From the NCBI GenBank assembly GCA_907165135.1, contig OU015566.1, forward strand, positions 11,454,157 through 11,518,156: a stretch of DNA of 64,000 bases, given 5' to 3'. Position numbers and translations under genes: made by a program. Position 1 is the stretch's first letter. The number at the start of each line of letters is the position of its first letter. The DNA comes from Oikopleura dioica. Lineage: Eukaryota > Chordata > Appendicularia > Copelata > Oikopleuridae. Below are positions 1-11,317 of this stretch, one piece after another. The notes beneath the pieces were generated by a model. That model was not told where the DNA came from. It ran no database searches and worked only from the letters and a program-made list of their open reading frames with translations.

Positions 1-1448
1 TCTAGGTAAGCTGCCCCTTTTAATAAATGCAGAAATTATACAAAAGATGAACTCGGACCACCCATCTTCTCGGACGATTATTTGCGGTAATTCTAGGATC
101 AACTTAAAATTTGGCCCATCAATTTGGAGCTTTAATTTGAGTGTACTCATTTCCCTAAATACGTCGTTCTCCGAGTTCAAGTTGATGAATTTGAAGCTCC
201 TTATTTTCTGAATGATTTTTTCCGGTTTTCAAAGTCGAAAATTCACTGCTCAATAAAAATTCTAGACCGCTGGCAAGACGGGATTATGACTTTCATCGAT
301 ATCGCCACAAAAGAAAAGCAAAACCTTACCGACTGGACACTCTTGATCGAATGGAACAAGCCCGTAAAGTCGAAACGAACGTTTCTCTGGAATGCAAACG
401 TTGAAAAAATCTCCAAGGACTTGACCCTTTGGACCGTCGCCAATAAAAAAGGAGCGCCGCCCTCGATTAACGGAGTGAAATTTGGAATGGTCGTTGATAA
501 TTTGGAGAAACGGGACTACGGAACTGACGAATTGAAGGCAAACATCTTCCTTTGGAACTTTTACAACGAAGAGGCTGCCTGTTGGTCGCTCTCAGAAGAC
601 AGTATTTTAGCACGATCAGCAGTGAAAGAGCAATCGACTGTGTCTGAATTGGAACCGGTTTCTGGGGAAAGAACTTGCTTCATGGGAAAATATGTCAACA
701 CAAATATCTGGAAACATCATCATAGGTAACTTTCAAATCATTATTCTCCAATATCAAATCATTCGTGATTCAATTTATTAAGTCAATATCGAGTGCACGC
801 TTCATTAGAATTCGATCTTACAGACCCTCTTGGAGAATGGGAAGTGGAACTGGTCTTTGCGGAGGGAAAGAAGATGCTTGTATTAGAAACACCCCAGCTG
901 ACCAAAAAAGACAAGTCGACTGACGGGCGTTACTGGAGTTTTAAAGCAAGAGCTTTCAACGATGTCCTAGTTTCCAGGAATTTAAAGTTTTTCATGTCTG
1001 GCGCGATGTGGCGGTCTGCTCCTGCTCCCAATGCAGGTTTGAATAAAAACAGTTGATAACCGCGGAAATCTTCGCCTGAAACGCAGCTTATACTTAACTT
1101 TGTCCGAAATCCGGAAAACGTTTGATTTTTTTACTCTGAAAATTGAACGGAAACGCACCGTGTCCGGAAATAAATCTACAGACAGGGGCATTTACTGTAT
1201 AAGCCACATCATTTTTGAAATAATCTTATATGGTATTTTAATGCCATCTTGTCTGTAGAACAAACCGACGCAGTTTTGCGAAAACCGATATCTGACTTAA
1301 ATAAATAGGTGTGGACGAATATGAACCAGATTTGGTATCGGATCCTTCAGGAGAAGTGCGCATTTGTGGAGTTAAAGCTCCATGGGCGCATATTCAGCAG
1401 CGAAGCCAAATCTTCAGGAATTTGTTGAAACTATGTTTACATTTCTAG
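1..1448 (+). CDS. Secreted cellulose-binding (CBM2-like) modules, 5' end outside window
   Basis: Exons 1-5 (partial), about 266-725, 783-1036 and 1309-1448. The joins 725/783 (phase 2) and 1036/1309 (phase 1) keep the frame with GT-AG introns. The translation holds two modules with the CBM2 pattern: spaced tryptophans, for example 'LTDWTLLIEWN' and 'LGEWEVELVF', with a glycine-rich end 'INGVKFGMVVDN' and 'LKFFMSGAMW'. An Ala/Pro linker 'SAPAPNAG' follows. CBM2 modules bind crystalline cellulose, and tunicates make cellulose. Many invertebrate GH9 cellulases have an N-terminal CBM2, so these exons may be the 5' part of the GH9 gene at 3.2-5.9 kb; the in-frame TAG at 1446 argues against this unless a donor upstream of it is used. 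No signal peptide is visible because the start lies outside the window. Confidence 0.55.
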
Positions 1449-3194
1449 CTTACAAATAAGCACCCTATTTCCTTAGATAGGCATCAAGATTGGGGCTCAA
1501 CTCGTTAGATTCCAGAATCAGCGTAAGGCTAATTGATTTTTAGAGCATTTCTTACCGCAATTTTGAAAATATTAATAGAGTTGTTAAATAAAATCGACCG
1601 CGGCAAATAACTAAACGTGTTTGGCTACGTCTAAACAACAAGTCAACTTTTTTGGAAGCCAGAATTTGACCATCAAAACTCGAAATTTCTATTTGAAAAA
1701 AATCAACCCCAACTGTAAATTTGCCTAATTTCGGCTAAATGAATAGAAACTTTTAAGAGATCTTCAAAAAATAGAAGCTTTCAAAGCTCTTTTTGTCTAG
1801 CTCAACCTTTTAATTCTTCGCTTGCGTTATCACTTATCTACACTATCTTTTGATCCAGAAATTGCCCGTTGCTCTGTTAGAAAAACTCACCCATCGAAGT
1901 CACTTGTAATTACAGAATGAACTGCATCTACAGTGTATATTTAAACATGTATCTAGATATAGTAATACCTGCCGCGATAAGGTCTTGGTCGTATTTTCCT
2001 AAGATGGCTTTTCTATTTGGGTTATAAAATCCTTATCAGTGGAGTTACACGTTGCCCGATCTCATCTATCCTCACTTTTAATTATTGCCTCTCGCGAACT
2101 TTGGCCGAGGAAATTTTTCTTACCGAAGAAACACTTTAAATACACCTGCCAAAGATGTCATTGGGGGCTGCCGCACCCTCACAAGTGCTTCTAGTCGAGT
2201 TCTGAACGTGTTACAAGGTAGTAAGAAAAGCTTCACCGACTGTGGTGAGCATCCTTGATCAATTAAAGTATTCGCTCACGCCCTGAACACGTTTGGCTTG
2301 ATGAATTTTATACTTGAAGGCTTCAAGTTGTAATTGCCTTAGTCAAGTTTTTTTTGCTCACATAAGATTTTATCGCTTGATTTTCCCTTGAATTCTAGTT
2401 GATAATTACAGGGATTTTCTATTGTAAAGCTCAAGATTTAGTAAATTATAGACTAGAGTTTATTGTAAGCCGGATAAATAGGCTATGAACCCCTTTTTAT
2501 ACGAAGTAAGAAAGTGAAAGGTAGCACGAAAAAATGAGCGGTTGTGGTTTTGTTCGGACGACGGGATTACCTCAAAAAGGCTTCTGAGGTTCTATCTTGG
2601 AATTTTTGTTTATATATAAAATGGTTTATGCATGTCAGGGGCAACTATTTTCAACCAATGATAAAGTGCTCCGATTTACGAAGGAAAATGCGAAAAGAAC
2701 AGTAGTGAGATGGTGGAGAGCTACGATTATTTGGAAGAAGAAAGGTGCCAGAACTGGTCGCCAGATTCAATTTTCAAGCAAGATAAAGGTCAGTAGAAGC
2801 CCTTGCGTTCTGTCTTTAAGGGTGTCCCCAACGATCGAGGCCGAGACTGTCTAACTCGGTGACTTAAATTTTTCTTCTTATTTAGGAAATTCTGATTCCG
2901 ATCCTTTTTTCAGATCTTCAATATCTTATCTACTTCTCGAGATATGGCTTTTTCTATGAGCGCGCTAATGCATTAGCCTTCGATAGAAATGCACTGTGAA
3001 AATGGCAATTTTGAAATTCTCAATTAAGTGTAGCAAATTATATATCTCCTGAAAGCTTGAAAAATAATAATATTCAAATAGATTTTTCATGTAGAAACTA
3101 TCCGATTAGTAGAATTATTAACTCAAAGTTGATCCTGTTTCAAAAAAATCGTTGGGGACACCCTTAAAGATGTCTTTAAAGATGTCTTTTTAGA
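1449..3194. other. Intergenic or long intron, few coding signals
   Basis: AT-rich. One open stretch on the + strand at 2597-2790 ends in a good donor (AAG|GTCAGT) and could be an exon joining the CBM modules to the GH9 domain, but its translation (basic, Trp-rich) is not recognised. The stretch also holds the TIR element at 2820-3163. Confidence 0.4.
2820..3163. mobile_element. MITE with 16-bp TIRs flanked by TTAA
   Basis: The 16-mer GGGTGTCCCCAACGAT at 2820-2835 is repeated in perfect inverse orientation at 3148-3163. Each end abuts TTAA (2816-2819 and 3164-3167), and the match extends 3 bases further outward. TTAA duplications are typical of piggyBac-type insertions. The interior has no coding capacity, so this would be a non-autonomous element. 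Superfamily assignment is inferred from the flanks only. Confidence 0.6.
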
Positions 3195-5887
3195 TCTGCT
3201 ACGGCTCTGGAATAAGGGCAAAATGTGCGATCACCAAACTGACACCACCAGTAGATATATTTGCTACTCAATTCTTTACATGGAATCTCAAAAAGGTACT
3301 TGATCTAAAACTGCTCCCCTTTGCTCAACTAAGAATTTCTAGCTGGAAAAGAGCTCAACATGGTTCCGTGGAGAGGCCAATCCACGTTGAAAGATGGCTG
3401 TGATTTGGTCGATTCGAAGTTTAAAGCGCCGATTCCGGTTGATCTCAGTGGAGGATTCTTTGCAGATGATGGTCACGTGAAAGTGACACAGGTAAATATT
3501 CATGTTGTGAACTCTTTAGCTACGATGGTGTCTAACAACTGGAGAAGATTGGAAGAACTTGGAGTGCTAAGGGAAGTCGTAGGATACATCAAACACGCGG
3601 CGGAATTCCTCGATCAGGCGCGGTTCGCCGGTGCCAATATGGTCGTACAGGTCAGTTCAAATGCATAAGGGAAACGTGCAGTTGTCAAAATTCAGGTCCT
3701 CAGTCGGATGCGGATAAAACCCCAAAACTAGATATTTTTTCGTTTTTTTTCGGTTAACCTGCACAGATTGAGAACGCGTGGGAATATTTTTTGTTACATT
3801 TATTGATTCAAAGAACTGAATACTTTATAAGAGACTGTTTTGCACAAATATTTGGCCAGTTTCGATCCAAGAACTGGCTTTTTAGGTGAAATAACGACAC
3901 TTATTTTGAAAGTAACAATGAATAGCTGTAAGTAGAATGAAAGCTGGCAGAATTTTGACAAAATCGCTAATAAAACATAAAAACACAGTTTACGAGAAAG
4001 AAGAGATATTCTGAGCCCCAGCCAGACGCTTAATTGAAAATGATAATAGGTGCGCAAAAAAACTCGATTAACTTACCTACGAGCTCATATTCTTTGGGAC
4101 CAGATGATATTCTTCAGAAAAACTCCAATTACCATCATTAAGCCAAACAAGAGGACTCTCTTATCGCAGTCGTTCATGCTGAAAAATTTTGAATAGAAAT
4201 AGATAATCTACTGAATAATTCAGTTACCGAAGATAGATCCTATACAAAATTTTCACTGTCGAACGGAAATTCATCTGAGGAATGCGGTCGAAAAATTGAT
4301 CTACTTCGTCTTCTAGATTTTCGTTTCGTTCCCTCATGGTTAAAAAGAGTTACCCACATTCACTATCTGAAATATGAAATTTGTTATTTTTTTTCCACAC
4401 TTGAAAATATAATCTATCTCTTTTTAATAATTCTGCATTTTTATTGCTCTTTATTCTCTTTGCCTTCTAGCAGTGAAATAAGTCTGCGAAATTTAGGCAC
4501 AGTCGCCCTGCTCTTTTCGCCAAAGCAAAAAACTTCTAATTGGCTAATAATGCCCTCTGGCGCCACTCTTATGTGTTTGTATGGACCATACAGTGTGAGT
4601 CATACATTATGTCCCCATGCAGCATTTGAACTAGCTATTTATATTAGATATAATATGGGTCTTCAATGGTGCCTTATTTTATGTGAGGTTGTCAGACTAA
4701 AATGCTTAAAGATAAATATCGAAACTTCACTCATAAAAATTCGTTGTTTGGAATAAAAATTCTTTCAGGTTGGAGACGCACGTGTAGACGATCGCTGCTC
4801 GGAAGGATCAATCGAAGCTTCCGCGGAGAGGCGAGTGACTTTGGCTTCAGACCGAAAGTATCCAGCCACAGACGCACTCGCCGGAACCGCGGGTGCCCTT
4901 TTAGCAGCCGCCAACGCCCTGGATACTGTCGACGAGAGCGATTTTGCTGACCGTTTAAGGAGCGGATTCGAAATTTGAACAGCATATTTATATTCAACAT
5001 CGCGTTAATTTCTATAATATCTAGCGATGTTCATGATATAATCCGTTAACAGACGCAAGTCCGAAAACATCATTTCATCAATGCTCAAAAGTCCTCAAGG
5101 TTTGTCAGGAGAAAATGCCAATTTCGGAGAAGGACAACTTTCGCATCTGTGGAGATCAACTTGCTTTTATGATGAACTTGCGTTTTCTGCTGCGTGGAGC
5201 TGTACTCGAGAAAATCAAAATGCGAAAGCGGTATAAAAACGAGCAAAATGGCAAATTAAATAACTACTTTTAGATTTGCTTCGAGCAAGTAGAAAAACTC
5301 CTGGAAGAAGCAGATGAAAAATGCCAAGGCAACCAAGAAGAAACGAGCATTTCAAGCTGGGATGACCTTAGACTGACGGCAAAATACGTTCTCGCACGTT
5401 ATTCAGGAAGCCTAACACACGTCAAGGTAACTGTCAAGCCACGGGTTTCTACTGACTAAAAGCGGAAACAATCGGATTTACAAAGAAATCCGGCCTGCGA
5501 TCAATTATTATGAAATTTCCTAATTTTTAGACCTTTGTTGAAAACCTGAATCAAATTGCAAACAATGCTCGACCATGTACAGGAGATTCTGTCGAAAGAA
5601 CCTCTGCTCAAGCTGCTACTCTTGCTCTTGGACTGTCTCTGGATGAGTTCCCGCGTGCGAATGAGTTAACTTACTCGCCCGTTGGTTTCTGGAGACGAAG
5701 CCTGATCAAGATGCTCAGCTGCGTGTCGAAGAATATGATCGGGTTCGGAGCAGATGATGGTGCAGCAATTTTCCACAAAAACTCATTGGCCAATGGAGCT
5801 ACTTTATGGGGAGCAATCGTAAATGAATCTGGACGAACTAAGACGACGATGAACATCGACTTCCTCCTTGCTGCCGCCAGTCTTTAA
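3195..5887 (+). CDS. GH9 endoglucanase-like protein (probable pseudoenzyme)
   Basis: Exons about 3195-3288, 3343-3650, 4769-4959, 5053-5230, 5274-5426 and 5531-5887. The GH9 signature is clear: 'YSILYMESQKAGKELNMV' then 'PWRGQSTLKDG' (family: AQRSG..RVPWRGDS), 'LSGGFFADDGHVKV' (family: LTGGYYDAGDHVKF), 'VQVGDARVDDRC' (family: VGDGxxDHxCW), 'DALAGTAGALLAAA' and 'YDELAFSAAW'. GH9 enzymes hydrolyse beta-1,4-glucan with an Asp base in DAGD and a Glu acid near the C-terminus. Here DAGD reads ADDG, and neither the PHHR-type motif nor the C-terminal Asn-Glu motif is seen, so activity is doubtful. The intron 4960-5052 works in frame only as GA-AG. The 1.1-kb intron 3651-4768 holds an antisense gene. 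The 5' start is uncertain and may lie in the CBM2 exons upstream. Confidence 0.75.
4085..4337 (-). CDS. Small single-pass membrane protein nested in GH9 intron
   Basis: Two exons, 4337-4228 and 4178-4085, joined by a 49-bp GT-AG intron with phase 2 and 1 matching (cg|c). The protein is 67 aa. It has an acidic N-terminus (MRERNENLEDEVDQ), a basic stretch, then a hydrophobic helix 'VLLFGLMMVIGVFLKNIIW' near the C-terminus ending SQRI. It lies antisense inside the large GH9 intron. The family is not recognised. Support comes from the clean splice and the sharply hydrophobic helix; no transcript evidence is available. Confidence 0.5.
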
Positions 5888-6441
5888 CTAGCTAGAGACT
5901 CAACCTTGTAAAGACCTTTTTCTGTACATATTATTTTATAGCAATAACACATCATTTCCCGATTGCCAGGGTAATGAAAATTTTTTATGCGCTGAAAAAA
6001 AACATTGTAAAATATCTCAACAAAAAAAACTAAAGTGTCAACTTTACTCAATTTTTTGTGCATTCCAACAATAAAATAAACTTTTTTCTGTGACTTTGAG
6101 TCAACCATATTATGGATATGCAGGAGAGAAAAACGAGTTTATTAGAATAACCCGCAAAACCAGTGAGGAGAAGGCGATTCTTGGTAATACGGGGTCACTG
6201 AAAAGACGCTTTTAAAAGATACGAGGATTATTTTTAATATGATACCTAGGTAGTTTTACATAATCAATTACGCTCTTACAAGGCTTAAAATTATGACCAG
6301 TACTAATATCTTATCGAATTAACTGATGTTGCGTTGCTGTTCTGTAATGAAAATCGAACCTATGTGACCCTTGTAAGCTTAGGTAAATACGGTGAGGATT
6401 TGAGCTAACATGAGCTCGTTCTTCACTTCATATCAACAAAA
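5888..6441. other. Intergenic, GH9 to DHRS1
   Basis: AT-rich, with AATAAA-type signals soon after the GH9 stop (for example near 6071). Just upstream of the DHRS1 start a 'catatcaacaaaa' stretch precedes the ATG. No gene is seen. Confidence 0.5.
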
Positions 6442-7575
6442 ATGTCGCTGAAAGGAAGAGTTGCTCTTGTTACAGGAGCAAGTAGAGGAATCGGCCGCGG
6501 CTGTGCTAAGGCTCTTGCAGATGAAGGAGCTACTGTCTATATAACAGGTCGGAAAATAGAAACTTTGTCTCAAACAGCGAGAGAGATCGGCGGAGAAGTT
6601 GTTCCAGTTGCTTGTGATCACTCTGACGATAATCAAGGTAAAGTGATGGAGTTTTCTTATCTAACAGAAATAAGTCGAGAAATTATTCAAAAGGATCGAC
6701 GCAGAGAATTCTGGCCGTCTCGATTTATTGGTGAACAACTGTTATTCTGGTGTTCCGACTCTATTTGGAATGGAAGGAGAGTCATCCACACCGGTGAATA
6801 AGTTCTGGGAGCAGACGCCAAAGATTTGGGATGCAATCAATAATGTAGGGCTGAGAGCGAATTATATTGCTTCTGTTTATGCTGCTCGATTGATGGTACC
6901 GAGGTACCTTACTTTCTAAAGACATAAAATTTCATCTAAGAATGAAGAGGAGAGGGCTTAATCGTCAACATGAGCTCTCCAGGTGGACTTAGTTATACAT
7001 TCAATGTTGCCTACAGTGTCGGAAAAGCAGCTCAAGATCGAATGGCTCAAGATTTCAACGTCGAACTCAAAGGAACTGGAGTCAAAGCTCTTTCTCTTTG
7101 GCCAAGAGCGACTGAAACCGAATTTATGAGAACCAACGTCGTGGAAACAGGGTTAGTTTATGAAACTAGCTGTTATTCTTGATAAAACAACTTAGCATGA
7201 CCGAAAAGGCCGTCGACGTTTGGCTTCGAAATCCGTGCTCGAAGACTGATTGGCAAAGCATTCAGTGGGTGGGGAAAACTGTAGCTGCTCTTCTGAGCGA
7301 TCCGAATCTCGATCAGAAAGCTGGTCGGACAATTTGGTGTGATGATGTAAGTCGTTTGTCTATCGCTGTTTTGCTAAGAACCCTAGATTGCGAACGAATT
7401 CGACATCCGGGAACTCGATGGAAGCAAGGTGACCCACATTCGCTCTATGAGACACAACATTGTCGCATACAATGAGGGGCGATTTCCTTGGTACTTGGCC
7501 CTGATTCCTGAAGGGCTTTTCATTCCTCAATGGCTTTTTAACTTTGGTCTTTGGGTCAAAGGAAATAAATTCTAA
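6442..7575 (+). CDS. DHRS1: Dehydrogenase/reductase SDR family member 1-like
   Basis: Exons 6442-6637, 6675-6903, 6948-7151, 7196-7346 and 7387-7575, with introns of only 37-44 bp, all GT-AG and frame-consistent; about 322 aa. SDR features: the NAD(P)-binding 'VTGASRGIGRG' at residues 9-19, 'VYITGRK', the 'LLVNNCYSGV' strand, 'WDAINNVGLRANY', the catalytic Ser in 'NMSSPGG', and the YxxxK motif in 'AYSVGKAA'. The order and spacing follow vertebrate DHRS1, including the 'SLWPRATETEF' segment and an extended C-terminus. DHRS1 is a membrane-associated NADPH-dependent reductase of steroids and xenobiotics. The nearest neighbour is 555 bp upstream on the same strand. Confidence 0.9.
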
Positions 7576-8143
7576 TTCATGCAAAAAAGAATAAATGCGC
7601 TTTCAGAATATTGAAAAGTCAAGCATCAAGCTGATTTCGAAATCATTGAGAAAGAAGCTTGATTGAAGCGGATTACATGTCAATTTTTATGTATTTTTTA
7701 AATTACAAATCTTTTTAGTTCAGTAAGAAATTGTGTCTCGTCGAAGAAACAGGAATAATTTTTTTTTTTCAAGAAACAGTGAAAGAAATTTTGATGCTTT
7801 TTTAGATAGCTGAAGAGGAAATAGAAGGATTCTGTTGTTTTTAGGTTGTGTCTCACTGATGCAGTTAATTTTGAAAATTGTTTTGGAGGGGGTCTATTTT
7901 TGGCTAATAGTCTTTTGATTTTTTGGTAGTTTAGCTTTCGAAATCGATGGAACAGGGGTTGATGGACGCTGCTGCTGGTCGTGAATGAGTTTTGGAGGAA
8001 TTTGCCGACTTCGTTTTCGGCGAAAAGCAACAATTGCACAAAGCTACAAAAGTAACGCTCGCTGGAAAAGGAGGGTTGAGCTAACCTGGACGAATGAAGA
8101 TAGAGACTGAATGAAAGTTTTTTTTTATATTTTTCGTTGTATT
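7576..8143 (-). other. RAB5 3' UTR / intergenic between convergent genes
   Basis: Contains AATAAA at about 7588-7593 for DHRS1 on the + strand. An open frame on the - strand (8162-7698) starts inside the RAB5 tail in another frame and looks like a chance reading of the 3' UTR. Confidence 0.5.
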
Positions 8144-9274
8144 TTAGTTTGATCCACAGCATGGTTTCTTTTGATTCGATGACTCGCCGAGATTAACATT
8201 GTTAGCTGCTCCGGACTGTGTTTCTTTCTTTGGGAGTTTTTTAGCTGAAAATATTCGTCAGTTACAGTCTTACAGTCATAAAGCTGGGCTTACCTATTTG
8301 TAAAAAGAGGTCATTGACATTAAGCGCAGTCTTGGCCGACGTTTCCATGAATAAAAGATTATTTTCTTTGGCATAAACTTCTGCATCCTAAATTAACGGT
8401 CAGGAAAGAAAGGGGGTAAGAAAAGAGGGTTCAAATAAATGAGGTTATGTAAAAAAAACGATGCGTGGAAGGATCACTTTACGGAAAATACTCTGTGTAA
8501 TCGTGTAAAGCGATTTAATGGAATTATTGACTTGATAAGATCTAAATCCATTTTCAAAATCCGAAAAAATGAAACCCAAAACGCGTAAGAACGCTAAATC
8601 AACTACTTGAGGGTCGAGCCCGCTTGCTGGAGATTTACCTCTGTTTCGACCTCTCTCTTTGCGGCGAGATCAGCTTTGTTGCCAGCGAGTGCGATCACAA
8701 TATCTTGATTTGCTTGTTGACGAAGTTCCTTTACCCAGGCCTGTGCGCGGCTGAATGTGTCTGGACATTGAATATCGTAAACTACCACCGCTGCTTGTGC
8801 TCCTCTAGAATTTTGATAGTTAGCAAGAGATAGAAAAAGGTGGAGACGGCCTAACACTTCGGCAAATGAGGGTGAAAATGAGCTTATCTACGTTTTTGTA
8901 AAGAAAATCAAAAGATATTGATTGAACAAACCTGTAATACATTGGCGCAAGACTGTGATATCGCTCCTGTCCGGCGGTGTCCCAGATTTCGAATTTGACA
9001 GTGACATCGTCAAGACAGACCGTCTGTGTTAAAAAGGCAGCTCCGATTGTTGATTCTTGATGATCCTGTAAAATGAGAATTGAATTAATTCAACCGTCTC
9101 TCACTTATTATTCAGCTCGAGCGTTTGTTCTGCTCTTTTGAGCTGAGATGACATTACCTTGAACTCTCCCTTGACGAATCTGAGGACAAGGGAGGATTTG
9201 CCGACGGCGGCTTCGCCCAGAAGCACGAGCTTGAACTGAATGATCTTGTTTGTAGCTGGTCGCGGGGCCGCCAT
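8144..9274 (-). CDS. RAB5: RAB5 small GTPase
   Basis: Exons 9274-9158, 9065-8932, 8804-8639, 8387-8294 and 8244-8144, all GT-AG with matching phases; about 203 aa. G-motifs: P-loop 'GEAAVGKSS' (vertebrate RAB5 has GESAVGKSS), effector region '[13 protein letters not shown]', 'WDTAGQE', 'NKAD' and 'ETSAK'. The C-terminus 'KKPCCGSN' carries the double cysteine for geranylgeranylation. The RAB5 signatures 'QFKLVLLGE' and '[15 protein letters not shown]' distinguish it from other Rabs. RAB5 controls early-endosome fusion through EEA1/VPS34 effectors. The P-loop Ser-to-Ala change is at a position that varies among small GTPases. Confidence 0.95.
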
Positions 9275-10799
9275 TTTTGTTACTCTTTTGGAGTTTTGGT
9301 GAGCGCGTTCGAGCTACTCAACCTCAAACAATCTGAAAGAGCTTTTGTTAAAAAATGAGACGACAACAGGAGAAATCGAAAGAGTTCATTTTGGACCAAA
9401 AAAAAGTCTGATTGAGGCCACTAGATGTCGATCCATGAATAGAAATCCTCTATTAAAATCTCTGACTATTCAATCTGGGAAAATTTCGCGTTTTACGTAT
9501 AAAAAATCATTTTCTTCGAGAAAGAAGTCGTAAAAATAGTGAGAAAAACAAAGGACAGAAGATCAATCTCATGACTATTTGTCATTACGTCTAAAAAACG
9601 GCCATTTTTTTGTACATTACGTCATCACTTCTATTGTTGATGATAGTTATTTCCGTGTTTTCTCTTTATTTCAGGTGAATATTCTCATGATTCAAAAAAT
9701 GCTTTTGGAAGCTTAGAAAAAAGTGATTTTTGGCCGGGCAAGATTGTTTTTCACGAGTCGATGTTTGCATTTCACAGCGAAACTGAGGAAACTTCAGATT
9801 CTATTTGAAAGCAGCTTTTTACGTCGAAAAAAGCAAGAGGGTTGAAATACCCGAAATAATGATATTATATCGGAATAAAATGTTATTCTTAAATAAACAG
9901 TAAAATTTATCAATTTTGAGACGGTCGTAATCCACAAGAGTAAATTATGAGTGACCACCGTGGGTTTTACGAGAAGCTGAATCATAATTATGATTCTTTT
10001 TATTCACAAATAAGCATGTTTGATTAATGGAGTCACCAAGAGAATCTGAAACATCATCAAAACAAGATCTCTGCTAAGAGAACTAAGATTTCCTTCATAA
10101 AATATCCAGATAAAATACAGAACTTCTGAAGGCTGTTCAACTTTACTTTTTAGATAACCTTTACGAAATAATTCATATAATAAGATTCTTTTAACTATCC
10201 TAGCTCCAACAGATCTCACTGTAAATACAGTTAATCATTAATTAATGATTCTTTTCTTTCTTCAAAAGAGTCTCTAGAAATCCTCATTTTTGCCCAAAGA
10301 AAGATGCTTTTTTGCCCGCGAGCGTGTTATTTATGAACTGGCGTGTTTTCGACTCGAAAACGCGGCCAATTTCGACCCGAAAGAGCTCCCTTTTCTTCTG
10401 CCTCTTTCTTTTCTCTCGATCTGATTGGGCAGAAGGGGGCTACAAGCAGAGATACAGACAGGCCCGTCTCTTGGCTGAGACGAAGAGTTGATTGTCAGTT
10501 TTTTAGCGCTTGGGCTTTCTTGTGTGATTGGAGCGAGTCGTTATTCAGACAAATGAGTCATCAATCGCCTACGGCCAATTGGAGATCAGCAGCGCAAATC
10601 TCCGACTCTTCCCAATTCCCGGAGGTCCGAGACTGGTCGATAACGCAAACATATTTTTACTGTAGATTTTGTATTCATTACGTCATCATCACAGTGCATT
10701 TCCAGAGATCATTATTTAAAAATTCACTCGTTGATTGATTGATTGAATCGTAAATTTATTATCAATAATCATCTCAAGTAATCGGAAAACATGCTTTCT
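9275..10799. other. Intergenic between RAB5 and UIM gene
   Basis: Mostly AT-rich. A GC-richer patch at about 10310-10640 on the + strand has a 131-codon open frame (10343-10738) with no recognisable domain and biased composition. A CTTTCAG acceptor-like site lies upstream of the RAB5 start on the - strand. No gene is supported. Confidence 0.4.
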
Positions 10800-11317
10800 T
10801 TACTCTTTGTTGTCTTCTTTGTCTTTCTTCTTCTTTTCGTCCTAAATTTATTGTCTCGATTCGACAAGGTAAAAGAAGATGTTAATGGTACCTTCTTCGA
10901 AGATTTCTGTTCCAATAGAGAAAGTTTGATAGCCCGTTCTACGGCCTCTTCATCATAGGGATCCATTTTCATGCTTGCTGGGTCTTCCGGCCCGGAAGAT
11001 TCCGGGTCGCCGTCTTCGGAGGAGGACTCGTTGTCGTCGTCTTTCTTCTTGTTGTTGTCCTAAATTAACGATCAATAAATTTGTTTTCGGATTTTTTTTC
11101 TTCGACTAAGTAACGATACCTGTTGAGAAGGCTGCTGTTCCAACAAAGAAAGTCGTATGCCACACTCGATAGCATCTTGGTCGAATTCGTCGGCATCTGT
11201 TTTCATACTAGCTGGTTCTTCCTGGAGGATAGCGAGCCTCGCGGCCCTGCTCACTCTTCGATTCAGCGATTTTCGGGCTGTTCGCTTCTTTTTCTTGAGG
11301 TTTTTCTTGGGTGCCAT
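10800..11317 (-). CDS. Small protein with two ubiquitin-interacting motifs
   Basis: Exons 11317-11120, 11059-10892 and 10841-10800, with phase-0 GT-AG introns of 60 and 50 bp; about 135 aa. It starts with a very basic segment (MAPKKNLKKKKRTARK) resembling a nuclear or nucleolar signal. Two copies of an internal repeat follow: 'PASMK..' then 'DQDAIECGIRLSLLEQ' and 'DEEAVERAIKLSLLEQ'. Both fit the UIM consensus (acidic run, AxxxSLxE), which binds mono- or polyubiquitin. The tail is Lys/Asp/Glu-rich. The introns sit at equivalent places after each UIM, so the repeat probably arose by exon duplication. No orthologue is recognised. Confidence 0.65.

Noticed and set aside
7698-8162. 154-codon open frame on the - strand
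   Set aside because: It starts in the RAB5 last exon out of frame and runs through the 3' UTR; composition is Lys/Phe/Ser-rich with no domain.
10343-10738. 131-codon frame on the + strand
   Set aside because: No recognisable domain, no splice or context support; local GC-rich patch explains the lack of stops.
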